Part shown: piece by piece, positions 37,209-46,198 of the stretch
How positions within the stretch are numbered: position 1 is the stretch's first letter
Layout: every line of letters begins with the position of its first letter
The notes under the pieces: generated by a model
What the model saw: only the letters and a program-made list of their open reading frames with translations
Told to the model about the DNA's origin: nothing
The model's database searches: none
Source of the DNA: Bacteroidales bacterium
GTDB taxonomy: Bacteria > Bacteroidota > Bacteroidia > Bacteroidales > P3
Length of the DNA stretch: 64,000 nucleotides
NCBI GenBank assembly: GCA_017962545.1
Contig: JAGCVD010000028.1
Location: 20,657-84,656, forward strand
Direction of reading: 5' to 3'
Position numbers and translations under genes: made by a program

Positions 37209-38473
37209 CCGCGATAGAGTTTAAGAACATAGGGAAACAATACCGGCTGGGTGTGGTGAGCACCCGGACGCTGACGCACGACCTGAACCGCTGGTGGCAG
37301 ACCACCATCCTGGGACACGAAGACCCCTACCTGCGCATCGGCGAGACCAACGACCGCGCCTCGCGTGGCAAAAGCGAGTACGTATGGGCCTTGAAAGACA
37401 TCAACTTCAGTGTGGAGCAGGGCGACGTGGTGGGCATTATCGGCAAGAACGGCGCCGGCAAAAGCACACTGCTGAAACTCCTCTCGCGCGTGACAGGCCC
37501 CACGGTGGGCGAGATACGCGCCCGCGGACGTATCGGTGCCCTGCTGGAGGTGGGCACAGGCTTCCACCAAGAGATGACAGGACGCGAGAACATCTACCTG
37601 AACGGAGCCATCCTCGGCATGACCAAGGCCGAAATCACCCGCAAGCTGGACGAGATAGTGGACTTCAGCGGCTGCGAGCGCTATATCGACACCCCCGTGA
37701 AACGCTACAGCAGCGGCATGATGGTGCGTCTCGGATTCGCCGTGGCGGCACATTTAGACCCCGAAATCCTGGTGGTCGACGAAGTGCTGGCCGTGGGCGA
37801 CGCCGAGTTCCAAAAGAAGGCCATCGGCAAGATGCAGGACGTGAGCAAAGGAGAAGGCCGCACGGTGCTCTTCGTGAGCCATAACATGAACAGCATCCAG
37901 CAGCTCTGCAAGACAGGCATCCTGCTCGACAACGGACGCATCGCCTATTCAGGCAGCATCGGCGAGACCATCCGCCAGTACCTGAAGGACAACGACCAGC
38001 GCATCAGCCATATCGCCGAACCCAACGAAGAGGCACTGCAACTGCTTCAGGCCTCCATCTCGTCGTCAGACATCTACGCCTTCCATCCCACGTCGGAGCT
38101 GACACTCCACATGGTGGTGGCGGTGCGCGAGAAAATCCACCAGCTGGCCATAGGCTTCAACATCTACAGCTCCTACGGCTATCCCCTGGCACGTGCCGAC
38201 TACAACGACCAAGACCTGCGGCAGAGCCTGGAGCCCGGCGTCTACGAGCTGACCTTCTGCATCCCGCCCCACACCTTGGCCACAGGCGAGTACAAGGTGG
38301 TCTTCGACGTGGCTGACATCGAGGCGAAGAACTTCGCCGGACCCAACACCGCCCTCACCTTCAACGTCGTCAACGGCGAGAAGGTTTTCGGCAACGCCTT
38401 CAACGAGACCAACTCGCTGAAATGCTCCGTCATCCGACAGCCCTGGATGACCCACTTCCAAAAACTCGACTGA
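37205..38473 (+). CDS. Polysaccharide ABC exporter ATPase with C-terminal extension (Wzt-like)
   Basis: 422 residues. Walker A is GKNGAGKST (about residues 81-89), the signature is YSSGMMVRL (about 168), and Walker B is ILVVDEVLAVGD (about 188). From about 265 on there is a beta-rich C-terminal domain of about 150 residues, as in Wzt proteins whose C-terminal domain recognises a modified glycan end. This suggests a completed, end-capped polymer is exported. There is also a long N-terminal insert (about 20-60) between the first strand and Walker A, usual for this subfamily. Confidence 0.92.
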   Translation: MTAIEFKNIGKQYRLGVVSTRTLTHDLNRWWQTTILGHEDPYLRIGETNDRASRGKSEYVWALKDINFSVEQGDVVGIIGKNGAGKSTLLKLLSRVTGPTVGEIRARGRIGALLEVGTGFHQEMTGRENIYLNGAILGMTKAEITRKLDEIVDFSGCERYIDTPVKRYSSGMMVRLGFAVAAHLDPEILVVDEVLAVGDAEFQKKAIGKMQDVSKGEGRTVLFVSHNMNSIQQLCKTGILLDNGRIAYSGSIGETIRQYLKDNDQRISHIAEPNEEALQLLQASISSSDIYAFHPTSELTLHMVVAVREKIHQLAIGFNIYSSYGYPLARADYNDQDLRQSLEPGVYELTFCIPPHTLATGEYKVVFDVADIEAKNFAGPNTALTFNVVNGEKVFGNAFNETNSLKCSVIRQPWMTHFQKLD

Positions 38474-38489
38474 CCGCCCCCATCCCCGC

Positions 38490-39332
38490 ATGATACCCAA
38501 GATAATCCATTACTGCTGGTTTGGCAAGGGACTGATGCCCCAGTCGCAGAAAGACTGCATACGGGGCTGGCAGCGGCTGATGCCCGACTACCGGTTCATG
38601 CGGTGGGACGAGAACTCCTTCGACCTCGGGAAACACCCGCTGGCACAATGCGCCTGCAACGCCAAACGATACGCCCTGGCCTCAGACGTGTGCCGGTACA
38701 ACGTGCTGGCCGAATACGGCGGCATCTACCTCGACACCGACGTGGAACTCTTCCAGCGGCTGGACAGATACTTGGACTGCGACTTCTTCTCGGCCATTGA
38801 GCTGTACAACGAGTTCGAGAGTGAACATATCGCTGAACAATATCTCAATGCCGACGGCACTGCCAAAGACCCCTCGCAGGATGTCCCCCGACTGGAACTA
38901 TTGACCTCGACAATGGGGTGTTGCCCCGGCCAGGAGATGGTCGTTCAGCTGCGCGACTACTACGAGTCGCTGCCTGCCACAGACGACTACGCCCGCGACT
39001 ATCGCCAGCATGTCAACAACGACCGCCTCGTGGCGCGCTACGCCGCAGCACGCGGGTTCCGTTATATCGACGAGACACAGCATCTTGCCGGCGACATGGT
39101 CATCTACGGCACCGGCACATTCGGGCATGCCTTCTGTGCCAATCCCGACTTCAGCGTGTCGTACCACCACAACGCCGCCACCTGGGAACAGGAACGATGG
39201 ACTCGTACCCAGCGCCATGCTTTCTTCTTCGACAAGATTGGCCTGCTGCCCCTCTACAAGAAATACAAAGCCATCAAGAAGGGCGTCAAGAGACTCCTCA
39301 AAGGGAATGCTCATACAGAAAATCCGTCGTAA
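38490..39332 (+). CDS. GT32-like glycosyltransferase (first copy)
   Basis: 280 residues. The N-terminus IPKIIHYCWFGKG and the DXD segment YGGIYLDTDVE are hallmarks of the Gly_transf_sug/GT32 group that uses nucleotide sugars with a metal ion. It acts on the cytoplasmic face on lipid-linked glycan. A paralogue lies at 45482-46198. The last 26 bp overlap the deacetylase gene. Donor and acceptor are not predictable. Confidence 0.85.
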   Translation: MIPKIIHYCWFGKGLMPQSQKDCIRGWQRLMPDYRFMRWDENSFDLGKHPLAQCACNAKRYALASDVCRYNVLAEYGGIYLDTDVELFQRLDRYLDCDFFSAIELYNEFESEHIAEQYLNADGTAKDPSQDVPRLELLTSTMGCCPGQEMVVQLRDYYESLPATDDYARDYRQHVNNDRLVARYAAARGFRYIDETQHLAGDMVIYGTGTFGHAFCANPDFSVSYHHNAATWEQERWTRTQRHAFFFDKIGLLPLYKKYKAIKKGVKRLLKGNAHTENPS

Positions 39333-40140
39333 GGCCTTCAAGGTCCTGCACCCCGTGGTGGGCGAGATGTGGTGCTTGCATCGCATTGTGGAGGAGCGCA
39401 GTCCCATGCCGTCGAACCGCGAGCTGGAGGTTACACCCGCCTTCTTGGAAAAGAAGATTGCCGAGGCTATGGCCCGAGGTCGCCGTTTTGTGGACCTCGA
39501 CACCCTCATAGAGGCCACTCACCACCGTCGCAGCAGGCAACTTGTGAATATAACATTCGACGACGGATTTGCAGACATCTACACCCACGCCTACCCCCTC
39601 TTCCGCGAGCGACAGATACCCTTCACCCTCTACCTGACCACCGGCATGCCCGACGGCAAGGCCGACCTCTGGTGGCTACAACTGGAGACCTGGACCAAGG
39701 GCGACTGCCGTCTCTTTGAAGAGACTCTCAAGCAGTGCTACACCCAGCCGGGCAATATGCGGGAGACGATGCACACGCTGACGAAGACCACCGTCGACGA
39801 GAGCCTCTGCCGGACACATTCCCTCACGTGGGAACAGATAGAGGAAATGGTCGCGTCAGGCCTCTGCACCGTAGGGTCCCACACCACGACGCACCCAGGT
39901 TTGACCCGCATAGAGAAGGAGACGGTGGCCGACGAGCTGACCCACTCGGCACAGACAATCGAACAACACCTCGGACAACGTCCACGGCATTTCTCCTACC
40001 CCCACAGTTTCTCCGACGAAACCGTCGTGAGGCAGGTGCGGGAGGCCGGATACGGGTCCGCCGCCCTCGGCTACGGCGGGGAACTGCGTCACGGGGCCGA
40101 CCTCTACCTCCTTCCGAGACTCTACCTCATCCAAGCATGA
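39307..40140 (+). CDS. NodB-like polysaccharide deacetylase
   Basis: 277 residues from ATG 39307; the longer reading from 39010 would run inside the previous gene. NodB motifs are present: NITFDDGF (Asp85, Asp86), and SHTTTHPGL (metal ligands His192 and His196), plus HFSYPHS near the end. It should remove N- or O-acetyl groups from a glycan or precursor. There is no signal peptide, so it probably acts in the cytoplasm on lipid-linked intermediates. It overlaps the acyltransferase gene by 4 bp. Confidence 0.85.
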   Translation: MLIQKIRRKAFKVLHPVVGEMWCLHRIVEERSPMPSNRELEVTPAFLEKKIAEAMARGRRFVDLDTLIEATHHRRSRQLVNITFDDGFADIYTHAYPLFRERQIPFTLYLTTGMPDGKADLWWLQLETWTKGDCRLFEETLKQCYTQPGNMRETMHTLTKTTVDESLCRTHSLTWEQIEEMVASGLCTVGSHTTTHPGLTRIEKETVADELTHSAQTIEQHLGQRPRHFSYPHSFSDETVVRQVREAGYGSAALGYGGELRHGADLYLLPRLYLIQA

Positions 40141-41111
40141 CCGCCACCCAACGCGACCAGACCTTCGACATCATGAAAGGCATCGGCATCCTGCTGGTGC
40201 TGGTGGGTCACGTGTACGAATGGAAAGGCATTGGCCATTACATCTACTCGTTCCACATGCCGATGTTCTTCATCGTGGCAGGCTACTTTGCCAAAGGCTA
40301 TGACCAAGTAGCCGACCGGGGCGCCACCCTCCGGGGTTATGCCCGTCGGCTGCTGCCGCCTTTCCTCCTCGTGGCGGTGATGAACATCGGGTGGATGCTC
40401 TTTCTGAGCGTCACACGGCACGACTGGACACCTGCCATCTTCATGGGGCTATCCTACCTCTATAGCGACACCACCGACTGGGCCACCCCTTGGGGCAACC
40501 TCCATCTGGGAATAACATGGTTCCTGCTGACCCTCTTCTGGGCCAAGGCATTGTTCCTCTATCTGAGCCGCTGGCCGGGCTGGCGAATCGTCATCTCTCT
40601 GGTTTTGGCCCTTGTTGCCTTGGGTGTACACAGGTTGGTTCCCCATACTCCTTGGTGCTTGATGCTGGCACTGACAGCCCTGCCTCTGGTGTCCCTCGGC
40701 TACGAGTGGCGCCGCATCCAGCTGCCTGTCTGGGCCATCTGCCTGTTGGTTGCCACCTGGGTTGCTGCCCTGATCTTCTCGCGGCTCGATATGTTCGGCT
40801 ACGACTGGGGTATTTATCCCTTAAGCCTTATAGGCGCCTGCGGAGGCACATGGCTGCTCTATGCCTTCTGCCGCCTCTGTGCCAGACACCTCCCCGCCAT
40901 GGGCAGAGTCTTCGCCTGGCTGGGGACTGCATCGCTGGCCATCTTGTGCATGCACGATTTCGAGACCACCACCCACATGGGCAACCACCTGCGGGTACTG
41001 CTGGGCCTCGAATTCTCCATGGAAGTCATGTACTTGTGGCGCTACGCCATCACCATGGTCTTGGCCGTCGCCTGCCTGTACCTTCCTGGTGTGAAGAAAC
41101 TATTCCGCTGA
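40137..41111 (+). CDS. Membrane acyltransferase, family 3 (fucose 4-O-acetylase-like)
   Basis: 324 residues from ATG 40137 (ATGA overlap); the upstream part of the longer open frame is a shadow of the deacetylase. About ten hydrophobic spans follow the typical start RDQTFDIMKGIGILLVLVGH (His of the active region), then FHMPMFFIVAGYF. Such enzymes O-acetylate surface glycans from acetyl-CoA at the inner membrane. The neighbouring soluble acetyltransferase and deacetylase suggest a heavily acetylated polymer. Confidence 0.88.
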   Translation: MTATQRDQTFDIMKGIGILLVLVGHVYEWKGIGHYIYSFHMPMFFIVAGYFAKGYDQVADRGATLRGYARRLLPPFLLVAVMNIGWMLFLSVTRHDWTPAIFMGLSYLYSDTTDWATPWGNLHLGITWFLLTLFWAKALFLYLSRWPGWRIVISLVLALVALGVHRLVPHTPWCLMLALTALPLVSLGYEWRRIQLPVWAICLLVATWVAALIFSRLDMFGYDWGIYPLSLIGACGGTWLLYAFCRLCARHLPAMGRVFAWLGTASLAILCMHDFETTTHMGNHLRVLLGLEFSMEVMYLWRYAITMVLAVACLYLPGVKKLFR

Positions 41112-41117
41112 CACATT

Positions 41118-41654
41118 ATGACATCCAAGATATACCACGACCTATACCGATTCAACGGCAAACGGGGACTCACCGCCCTCATCGACACGGCACTGCGCAA
41201 GGTAGAGTTTCGCTACATGGTCTATCTCCGTTGGTACCAAAGCGGGCGGCTGCGCCCACTGGCGCGACTGCTGTTGCACCGCATCTGCCGGGCAACACTC
41301 ACCGAGATAGGATGGCGAACACAGATAGGCGGAGGCTTTGTCATCGTCCACCCTGGCTGCATCGCCGTCAACAATGAGGTGGTGATAGGCGAGGACTGCA
41401 CCGTCTACCATGGCGTCACCATCGGCATGGAGTTCCGGGGCAGCCGCCAAGGGAATCCGGTCATCGGCAACCGCGTATGGCTGGGAGCCAATGCCACAGT
41501 CGTTGGCAACATCACCGTGGGCGACGATGTTCTCATCGCCCCTTCGGCTTACGTCAACTTCGATGTCCCGTCCCACTCCATTGTCCTCGGCAATCCCGCA
41601 CGCATCATCCCCCGTGAGAACGCCACCGAGAACTACATTACCCGCACAGAATAG
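41118..41654 (+). CDS. Serine acetyltransferase-like hexapeptide-repeat acetyltransferase
   Basis: 178 residues. A helical N-terminus precedes a left-handed beta-helix with hexapeptide repeats (GGGFVIVHPGCIAV, VIGEDCTVYHGVTIG, VWLGANATVVGNITVGDDVLIAPSAYV). The active-site His lies in VYHGVTIG, as in CysE/WcaB-type enzymes. In this locus the acceptor is more likely a sugar than serine. It is probably a trimer in the cytoplasm. Confidence 0.85.
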   Translation: MTSKIYHDLYRFNGKRGLTALIDTALRKVEFRYMVYLRWYQSGRLRPLARLLLHRICRATLTEIGWRTQIGGGFVIVHPGCIAVNNEVVIGEDCTVYHGVTIGMEFRGSRQGNPVIGNRVWLGANATVVGNITVGDDVLIAPSAYVNFDVPSHSIVLGNPARIIPRENATENYITRTE

Positions 41655-41666
41655 GGCACTCCCCGC

Positions 41667-42680
41667 ATGAAAGCCATCATCGACACAGCAGGCGACATTC
41701 TTTACAAGAGTTTCTATATCCTCGGCCTCACCGAGCTTCTCGGAGCAGAGAATGTCCGATTCTCGTCATCCCCCTTCACGGAAACCCCCTACACATTGCG
41801 CAACGACAAAGTGATGAACTTTGTAGTACAGGAAGGTGTTTCTGAGAAAAGGTACACCATCGCCTGCAACGACCACCATGCGGTCATCCCTGAACTCTAC
41901 GAATGGTGCGATGTGTATGGCAGCGTGAATGCCAACCGCGCCTTGGCCGAGGAACGCTTCCACCCGAAACTGGTGGCCCTGTGTCCATCCTTCGGTGTCC
42001 GTTATGCCCCTGTGTCCACCCTGGTGGCGCACGCCCTGCGGTGCCTGCCGCTGCAGCCCACCCGATGGAAGAAACACTTGGGCAAATACCGCCGACTGTT
42101 GAAGCGCAAGGCCTATAGTCAATACACCCCCGGCGGCGAGGTGGACAGCCACTACCTCTTCACCTGCTCCACCTTGTGGTACAATGATGAATGGAATCGC
42201 AACGACGAGAACGTCAACCTCGACCGCGCCACCTTCATCCGGGCCTGTCGTTCCATCGAAGACCTCACACTTGAAGGGGGACTGGTGTCGCAAGGAGCCG
42301 GACGCTCATCCGAAGAGCTATTCCGCGACTGCCTCTGTCAGCCTTATAGCACGGACCAATGGATAGCGCTCACACGCAAATCGGTATGCGTGTTCAACAC
42401 CCCTGCCTTCTGGCAGTGTCACGGATGGAAACTGGGCGAATACATGGCCCTCGGCAAGGCCATTGTCTCCACGCCATTGTTCAATGACCTCCCCGAGCCA
42501 TTGGTCAGCGGGACGCACTACCACTTGACAGACCGCTCCTTCGATAGCCTCCGCGACACCGTGCACCACCTTATGCTGCATCCAGAATACCGTCGCCACC
42601 TTGAGCACAATATCACTGACTACTGGCAGCGTTATGGCACACCCCTCGCCTCTCTTGCTTTGCTGGGCATAACCCGATAA
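41667..42680 (+). CDS. Glycosyltransferase, GT-B-like
   Basis: 337 residues. There is no N-terminal GT2 motif. The C-terminal third resembles a GT-B donor site (KLGEYMALGKAIVSTPLFNDLPEPLVSG...YHLT), where the conserved Glu of the E-x7-E region is replaced in part by GEYMALGKAIV. A central loop ITYDNEWN-type region is unassigned. Position between acetyltransferase and GT2 genes supports a role in glycan assembly. Family number uncertain. Confidence 0.72.
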   Translation: MKAIIDTAGDILYKSFYILGLTELLGAENVRFSSSPFTETPYTLRNDKVMNFVVQEGVSEKRYTIACNDHHAVIPELYEWCDVYGSVNANRALAEERFHPKLVALCPSFGVRYAPVSTLVAHALRCLPLQPTRWKKHLGKYRRLLKRKAYSQYTPGGEVDSHYLFTCSTLWYNDEWNRNDENVNLDRATFIRACRSIEDLTLEGGLVSQGAGRSSEELFRDCLCQPYSTDQWIALTRKSVCVFNTPAFWQCHGWKLGEYMALGKAIVSTPLFNDLPEPLVSGTHYHLTDRSFDSLRDTVHHLMLHPEYRRHLEHNITDYWQRYGTPLASLALLGITR

Positions 42681-42684
42681 ACAG

Positions 42685-43554
42685 ATGTCCAGCAGTCCGA
42701 AAGTATCCGTTCTTATGCCCGTCTACAAGACGGCGGCCTATCTCCAAGAGGCCCTGGACAGCATGCTGGCGCAAACCTTCACGGACTTCGAGCTCCTCGT
42801 CCTTGACGACTGCTCGCCTGACAATGCGGGTGAGATTCTTGATAGATACAATGACCCGCGCATCAAGCGTTACCGTGGCGAGCACAACGAAGGGCTGGCC
42901 AATATCCTCAATGTGGGCATTGATATGGCACGAGGGAAATACATCGCCCGCATGGACAGTGACGATATCTCTCTGCCCGACAGGCTGAAAGTGCAGGTGG
43001 AGTATCTGGAAAGCCATCCCGACGTGGACCTCTGCTCGTGTGCCATGCGGCTCTTTGGCTCACGCGAAGGCCTCTGGGTGCGGGACACAGATCCCGACAA
43101 AGTGCGCATCTCCGCCCTCTTCTTCTCGCCGGTGCTGCATGCCTCCAGCCTCTGGCGGCGCGAGGCCTTTGAGGGCAGAGGCCTCCGTTTCGACCAACAG
43201 ACCGTCCCCGCCGAGGACTACGACCTCTGGTGTCGCGCCCTTGTGGAAGGCCTCCGCCTTGTGAACCTCCCCGATGTCCTCTACCTCTACCGCATCCGGG
43301 AAGGGCAAGCCACAGAAGACACATCCCGAACCTCGCCCAAAGAGTGCGACATACGTCGCCGTTACTTCCACGCCGCCTTTCCTAAGGCCACGACCTCACA
43401 AGAGGCCGACTTCCTCGCCCTCCCCGACCTTCCGCGCCCTCGCATGGCCCGTCTTTTCCTATACATGGCCTTCAGCAACATACGCCATCCTTTCTTCTCT
43501 TCCAAGAAACTCATCCTCAGACTTCTCCGATACTACCACTCCCAAACGAAATAG
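42685..43554 (+). CDS. Family 2 glycosyltransferase (first of three in a row)
   Basis: 289 residues. GT-A fold: KVSVLMPVYKTAAYLQEALDSML, LVLDDCSPDNAGEIL and the DXD-type motif ARMDSDDISLPDRL. The catalytic region ends with PAEDYDLWCRAL. It should add one sugar to the lipid-linked glycan from a nucleotide sugar. Only 4 bp separate it from the gene before and 3 bp from the next. Confidence 0.92.
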   Translation: MSSSPKVSVLMPVYKTAAYLQEALDSMLAQTFTDFELLVLDDCSPDNAGEILDRYNDPRIKRYRGEHNEGLANILNVGIDMARGKYIARMDSDDISLPDRLKVQVEYLESHPDVDLCSCAMRLFGSREGLWVRDTDPDKVRISALFFSPVLHASSLWRREAFEGRGLRFDQQTVPAEDYDLWCRALVEGLRLVNLPDVLYLYRIREGQATEDTSRTSPKECDIRRRYFHAAFPKATTSQEADFLALPDLPRPRMARLFLYMAFSNIRHPFFSSKKLILRLLRYYHSQTK

Positions 43555-43557
43555 TCC

Positions 43558-44508
43558 GTGCCCCGATTTTCCATCCTCATACCTGTCTATAATGTCGAAG
43601 CATACCTCGACGACTGTCTCCAGAACGTGCATGGGCAACCGTTCACCGACTTCGAGGTCATCGCCGTCGACGATGGCTCCACCGACGGCAGCGGCGAGTT
43701 GCTCGAACGCTACCGAACCCCCTTCGCGGTGCGGAAGATACCCTACACCGTCATCCATCAGGAGAACCTGGGACTCAGCGCGGCGCGCAACACCGCCCTC
43801 GACCACGCCACAGGCGAGTATGTCCTTTTCCTCGACAGCGACGATATCCTTAGTTTCAACGCCCTCTCTGTGCTGGAAAGGAATCTGCACGGCGAGGACA
43901 TCCTCTGCTTCAACGGGAAACGCTATTTCGAAAAAGGCCGTACCGTCGAGGAGCCCGAACCTATGCAGCCCGAAGGACCCCTTTCCGGATGGGACTACTT
44001 CAACCGTCACGCCATCGAGGCCCATCGCTTTGCCTTCGTGTGTGTCGTGCTGCGCTGCTACCGGCGGCAGTTTCTCCTCGACAACGGACTCCGCTTCCAT
44101 CCAGGAATCTACCACGAAGACAACCTCTTCACGCCCTTGGCTTGCTATCATGCCCGAAAGGTCTCTGTCATCCCCGACGCACTCTACCTCTATCGTGTCC
44201 GTCCTGGCAGCATTATGGCACACCGCAGCCTGCAACACAGGAAAGACCTCCTCGCCATTGCCAACGAACTGGCCGGATACTTCATCCCCATCACGGATGT
44301 TGACAAAACGGTCCTCTACCGTTCTTTGACGCACCACTATCAAGTCACTTTCGCCGACTCCACCCCCAAAGAAGACCGCCAGCTGTTGCCCCTCGTCGAC
44401 TGGAGCGCCTACCGCTGTGTGTCGCGCACCAAGCTGCGCCACCGTCTCCTCTACTGCGCCCTGCGCATCTCTCCTACCCTGTTCCGGTTCATGCTCCATA
44501 TCTCTTAG
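43558..44508 (+). CDS. Family 2 glycosyltransferase (second of three)
   Basis: 316 residues from a GTG start at 43558; the previous stop is only 6 bases upstream, so no earlier start is possible in frame. Motifs are FSILIPVYNVEAYLDDCL, AVDDGSTDGSGELLERY, LFLDSDDIL and YHEDNLFTPLA. It is typical of GT2 enzymes of capsule and O-antigen clusters. Confidence 0.92.
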   Translation: MPRFSILIPVYNVEAYLDDCLQNVHGQPFTDFEVIAVDDGSTDGSGELLERYRTPFAVRKIPYTVIHQENLGLSAARNTALDHATGEYVLFLDSDDILSFNALSVLERNLHGEDILCFNGKRYFEKGRTVEEPEPMQPEGPLSGWDYFNRHAIEAHRFAFVCVVLRCYRRQFLLDNGLRFHPGIYHEDNLFTPLACYHARKVSVIPDALYLYRVRPGSIMAHRSLQHRKDLLAIANELAGYFIPITDVDKTVLYRSLTHHYQVTFADSTPKEDRQLLPLVDWSAYRCVSRTKLRHRLLYCALRISPTLFRFMLHIS

Positions 44509-44519
44509 CCGTCCAGAAA

Positions 44520-45485
44520 ATGCCCAGATTCTCTGTCATATTGCCCTTGTACAACAAAGAGGAATATGTTGTCCGCACGTTGGAGAGTGTAGCGAGACAG
44601 TCCTTCCGCGACTTCGAGGCTATCATTATCGACGACGGCTCCACCGACAACTCGGCAGAGGTGGTGGAGCAGTATCTTGCCGGACTCCCCGACAGAAAGC
44701 AATTCCGCATGGTCAGACAAGAGGACATGGGAGTCTCCCAGGCCCGCAACCGGGGGGTGGAACTCTCTACAGGCGAGTATGTCACCTTCCTCGACTGTGA
44801 CGACTGGTGGGAGCCCACCTTTCTGGAGGAGATGGACGGCCTTATCCGCCGCTATCCGCAGGCGGGAATCTATGGTACAGGATACTATATCGTCAAGCAC
44901 GGCCAACGGCGCAAGGCTCCCATCGGTGTCGACGATACCTTCTCCGATGGCATTATTGACTATTGCAATGTCTACGCACGTACCCTCTGCATGCCCCTCA
45001 CCTCCGACACTGTGGCCATGCGGCGCGAGGTGTTCGAGGCCTCCAGCGGCTTCCGCACCGGCATCACCCTGGGCGAAGACTTCGACCTCTGGCTACGTAT
45101 CGCCCTCTGCCATCCTGTGGCTTTCCTCAACAAACCCTTGGCCAACTATTTCCAGGATATTCCCTCCTCGGTGCGTGCCATCGGCCGTCTCCACATCCCG
45201 CAGGAGCACATGCTTTGGAACCTGGACTACCTCGCCGACGAAGAGCGCCGCAACGAAAGCCTCAAAAACCTCCTGGACCGCCTGCGCATCTATAACCTTC
45301 TCCCCTACTACCTCTCCCACCAATACCACGGTGAAGCCCTCGACGAATTGAAGAAAGTCGACTGGCAGCAGCAACCTTCCACCGCGCGGCGGCCATACAC
45401 CATGCCCTTGGCCATGGCGCGTTTCCAGTACAGAGCCAGACGCATCGGAGCCTCCGTCAAGAAGAACCTCAAGCGCAAGAAATGA
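44520..45485 (+). CDS. Family 2 glycosyltransferase (third of three)
   Basis: 321 residues. Motifs are FSVILPLYNKEEYVVRTLESV, IIDDGSTDNSAEVVEQY, TFLDCDDWWEP and LGEDFDLWLRIA. The basic C-terminus (KKNLKRKK) may bind membrane lipid. The stop overlaps the next ATG by 4 bp. Confidence 0.92.
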   Translation: MPRFSVILPLYNKEEYVVRTLESVARQSFRDFEAIIIDDGSTDNSAEVVEQYLAGLPDRKQFRMVRQEDMGVSQARNRGVELSTGEYVTFLDCDDWWEPTFLEEMDGLIRRYPQAGIYGTGYYIVKHGQRRKAPIGVDDTFSDGIIDYCNVYARTLCMPLTSDTVAMRREVFEASSGFRTGITLGEDFDLWLRIALCHPVAFLNKPLANYFQDIPSSVRAIGRLHIPQEHMLWNLDYLADEERRNESLKNLLDRLRIYNLLPYYLSHQYHGEALDELKKVDWQQQPSTARRPYTMPLAMARFQYRARRIGASVKKNLKRKK

Positions 45486-46198
45486 TACCCCACACCATAC
45501 ACTATTGCTGGTTCGGCGGCCCGATGACGGCCCGCGCACAGGAGTGTATTGATTCCTGGCACCGCCACATGCCGGGATGGGACTACCGGCTCTGGAATGA
45601 GGAGAACTTCGACATCGACAGCACTACCTACACCCGCGAGGCATACGCCTCCGGCAAGTACGCCTTTGTCAGCGACTACGTGCGTCTCTGGGCGTTGTAT
45701 AACGAAGGTGGAGTATACCTCGACACCGACGTGCAGACTCTCAAGCCATTCGACCCCTTGATGGAATTCGACGCCTTTGCCGGATTCGAGGGTAGCAAAC
45801 ACCTCCCCGTAGGCACCTGTGTGCTGGCCTCCCGCCCTGGAGGACAATGGGTGACAGAGATGCTCAGCCTCTACGACGGGCTGCACTTCCTGAATCCTGA
45901 CGGCACCCCCGACCTGACCACCAACGTGCAGCGTCTCACGGCGGCCATGAAGGCCAACGGATTACGGACTGACGGGCACGAGCAGCAATACAAGGACCTG
46001 CATATTTTCCCCGTGGAGTATTTCAGTCCACGCCACACCACCGGCGAGTATATCTGCACTGCCGACACCTACTGCGACCACCTCGGCCTCGGGTCTTGGG
46101 GTGGAAAACCCAAAGGGTGGAAACAACACCTGCGCCTCCTCGTGGGGCAGCGTGCCATGACATTCTTCATCAAAGCCAAACGACGTCTGGAACAATGA
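45482..46198 (+). CDS. GT32-like glycosyltransferase (second copy)
   Basis: 238 residues. IPHTIHYCWFGGP at the N-terminus and NEGGVYLDTDVQ as the DXD motif make it a paralogue of the gene at 38490, though shorter. Overlapping ATGA junctions on both sides place it firmly in the operon. Confidence 0.88.
   Translation: MIPHTIHYCWFGGPMTARAQECIDSWHRHMPGWDYRLWNEENFDIDSTTYTREAYASGKYAFVSDYVRLWALYNEGGVYLDTDVQTLKPFDPLMEFDAFAGFEGSKHLPVGTCVLASRPGGQWVTEMLSLYDGLHFLNPDGTPDLTTNVQRLTAAMKANGLRTDGHEQQYKDLHIFPVEYFSPRHTTGEYICTADTYCDHLGLGSWGGKPKGWKQHLRLLVGQRAMTFFIKAKRRLEQ

Noticed and set aside
46096-46194. N-terminal extension of the GT-C membrane protein
   Set aside because: The extra 33 codons lie wholly within the GT32-like gene; the ATG at 46195 overlaps its stop as in neighbouring gene junctions.
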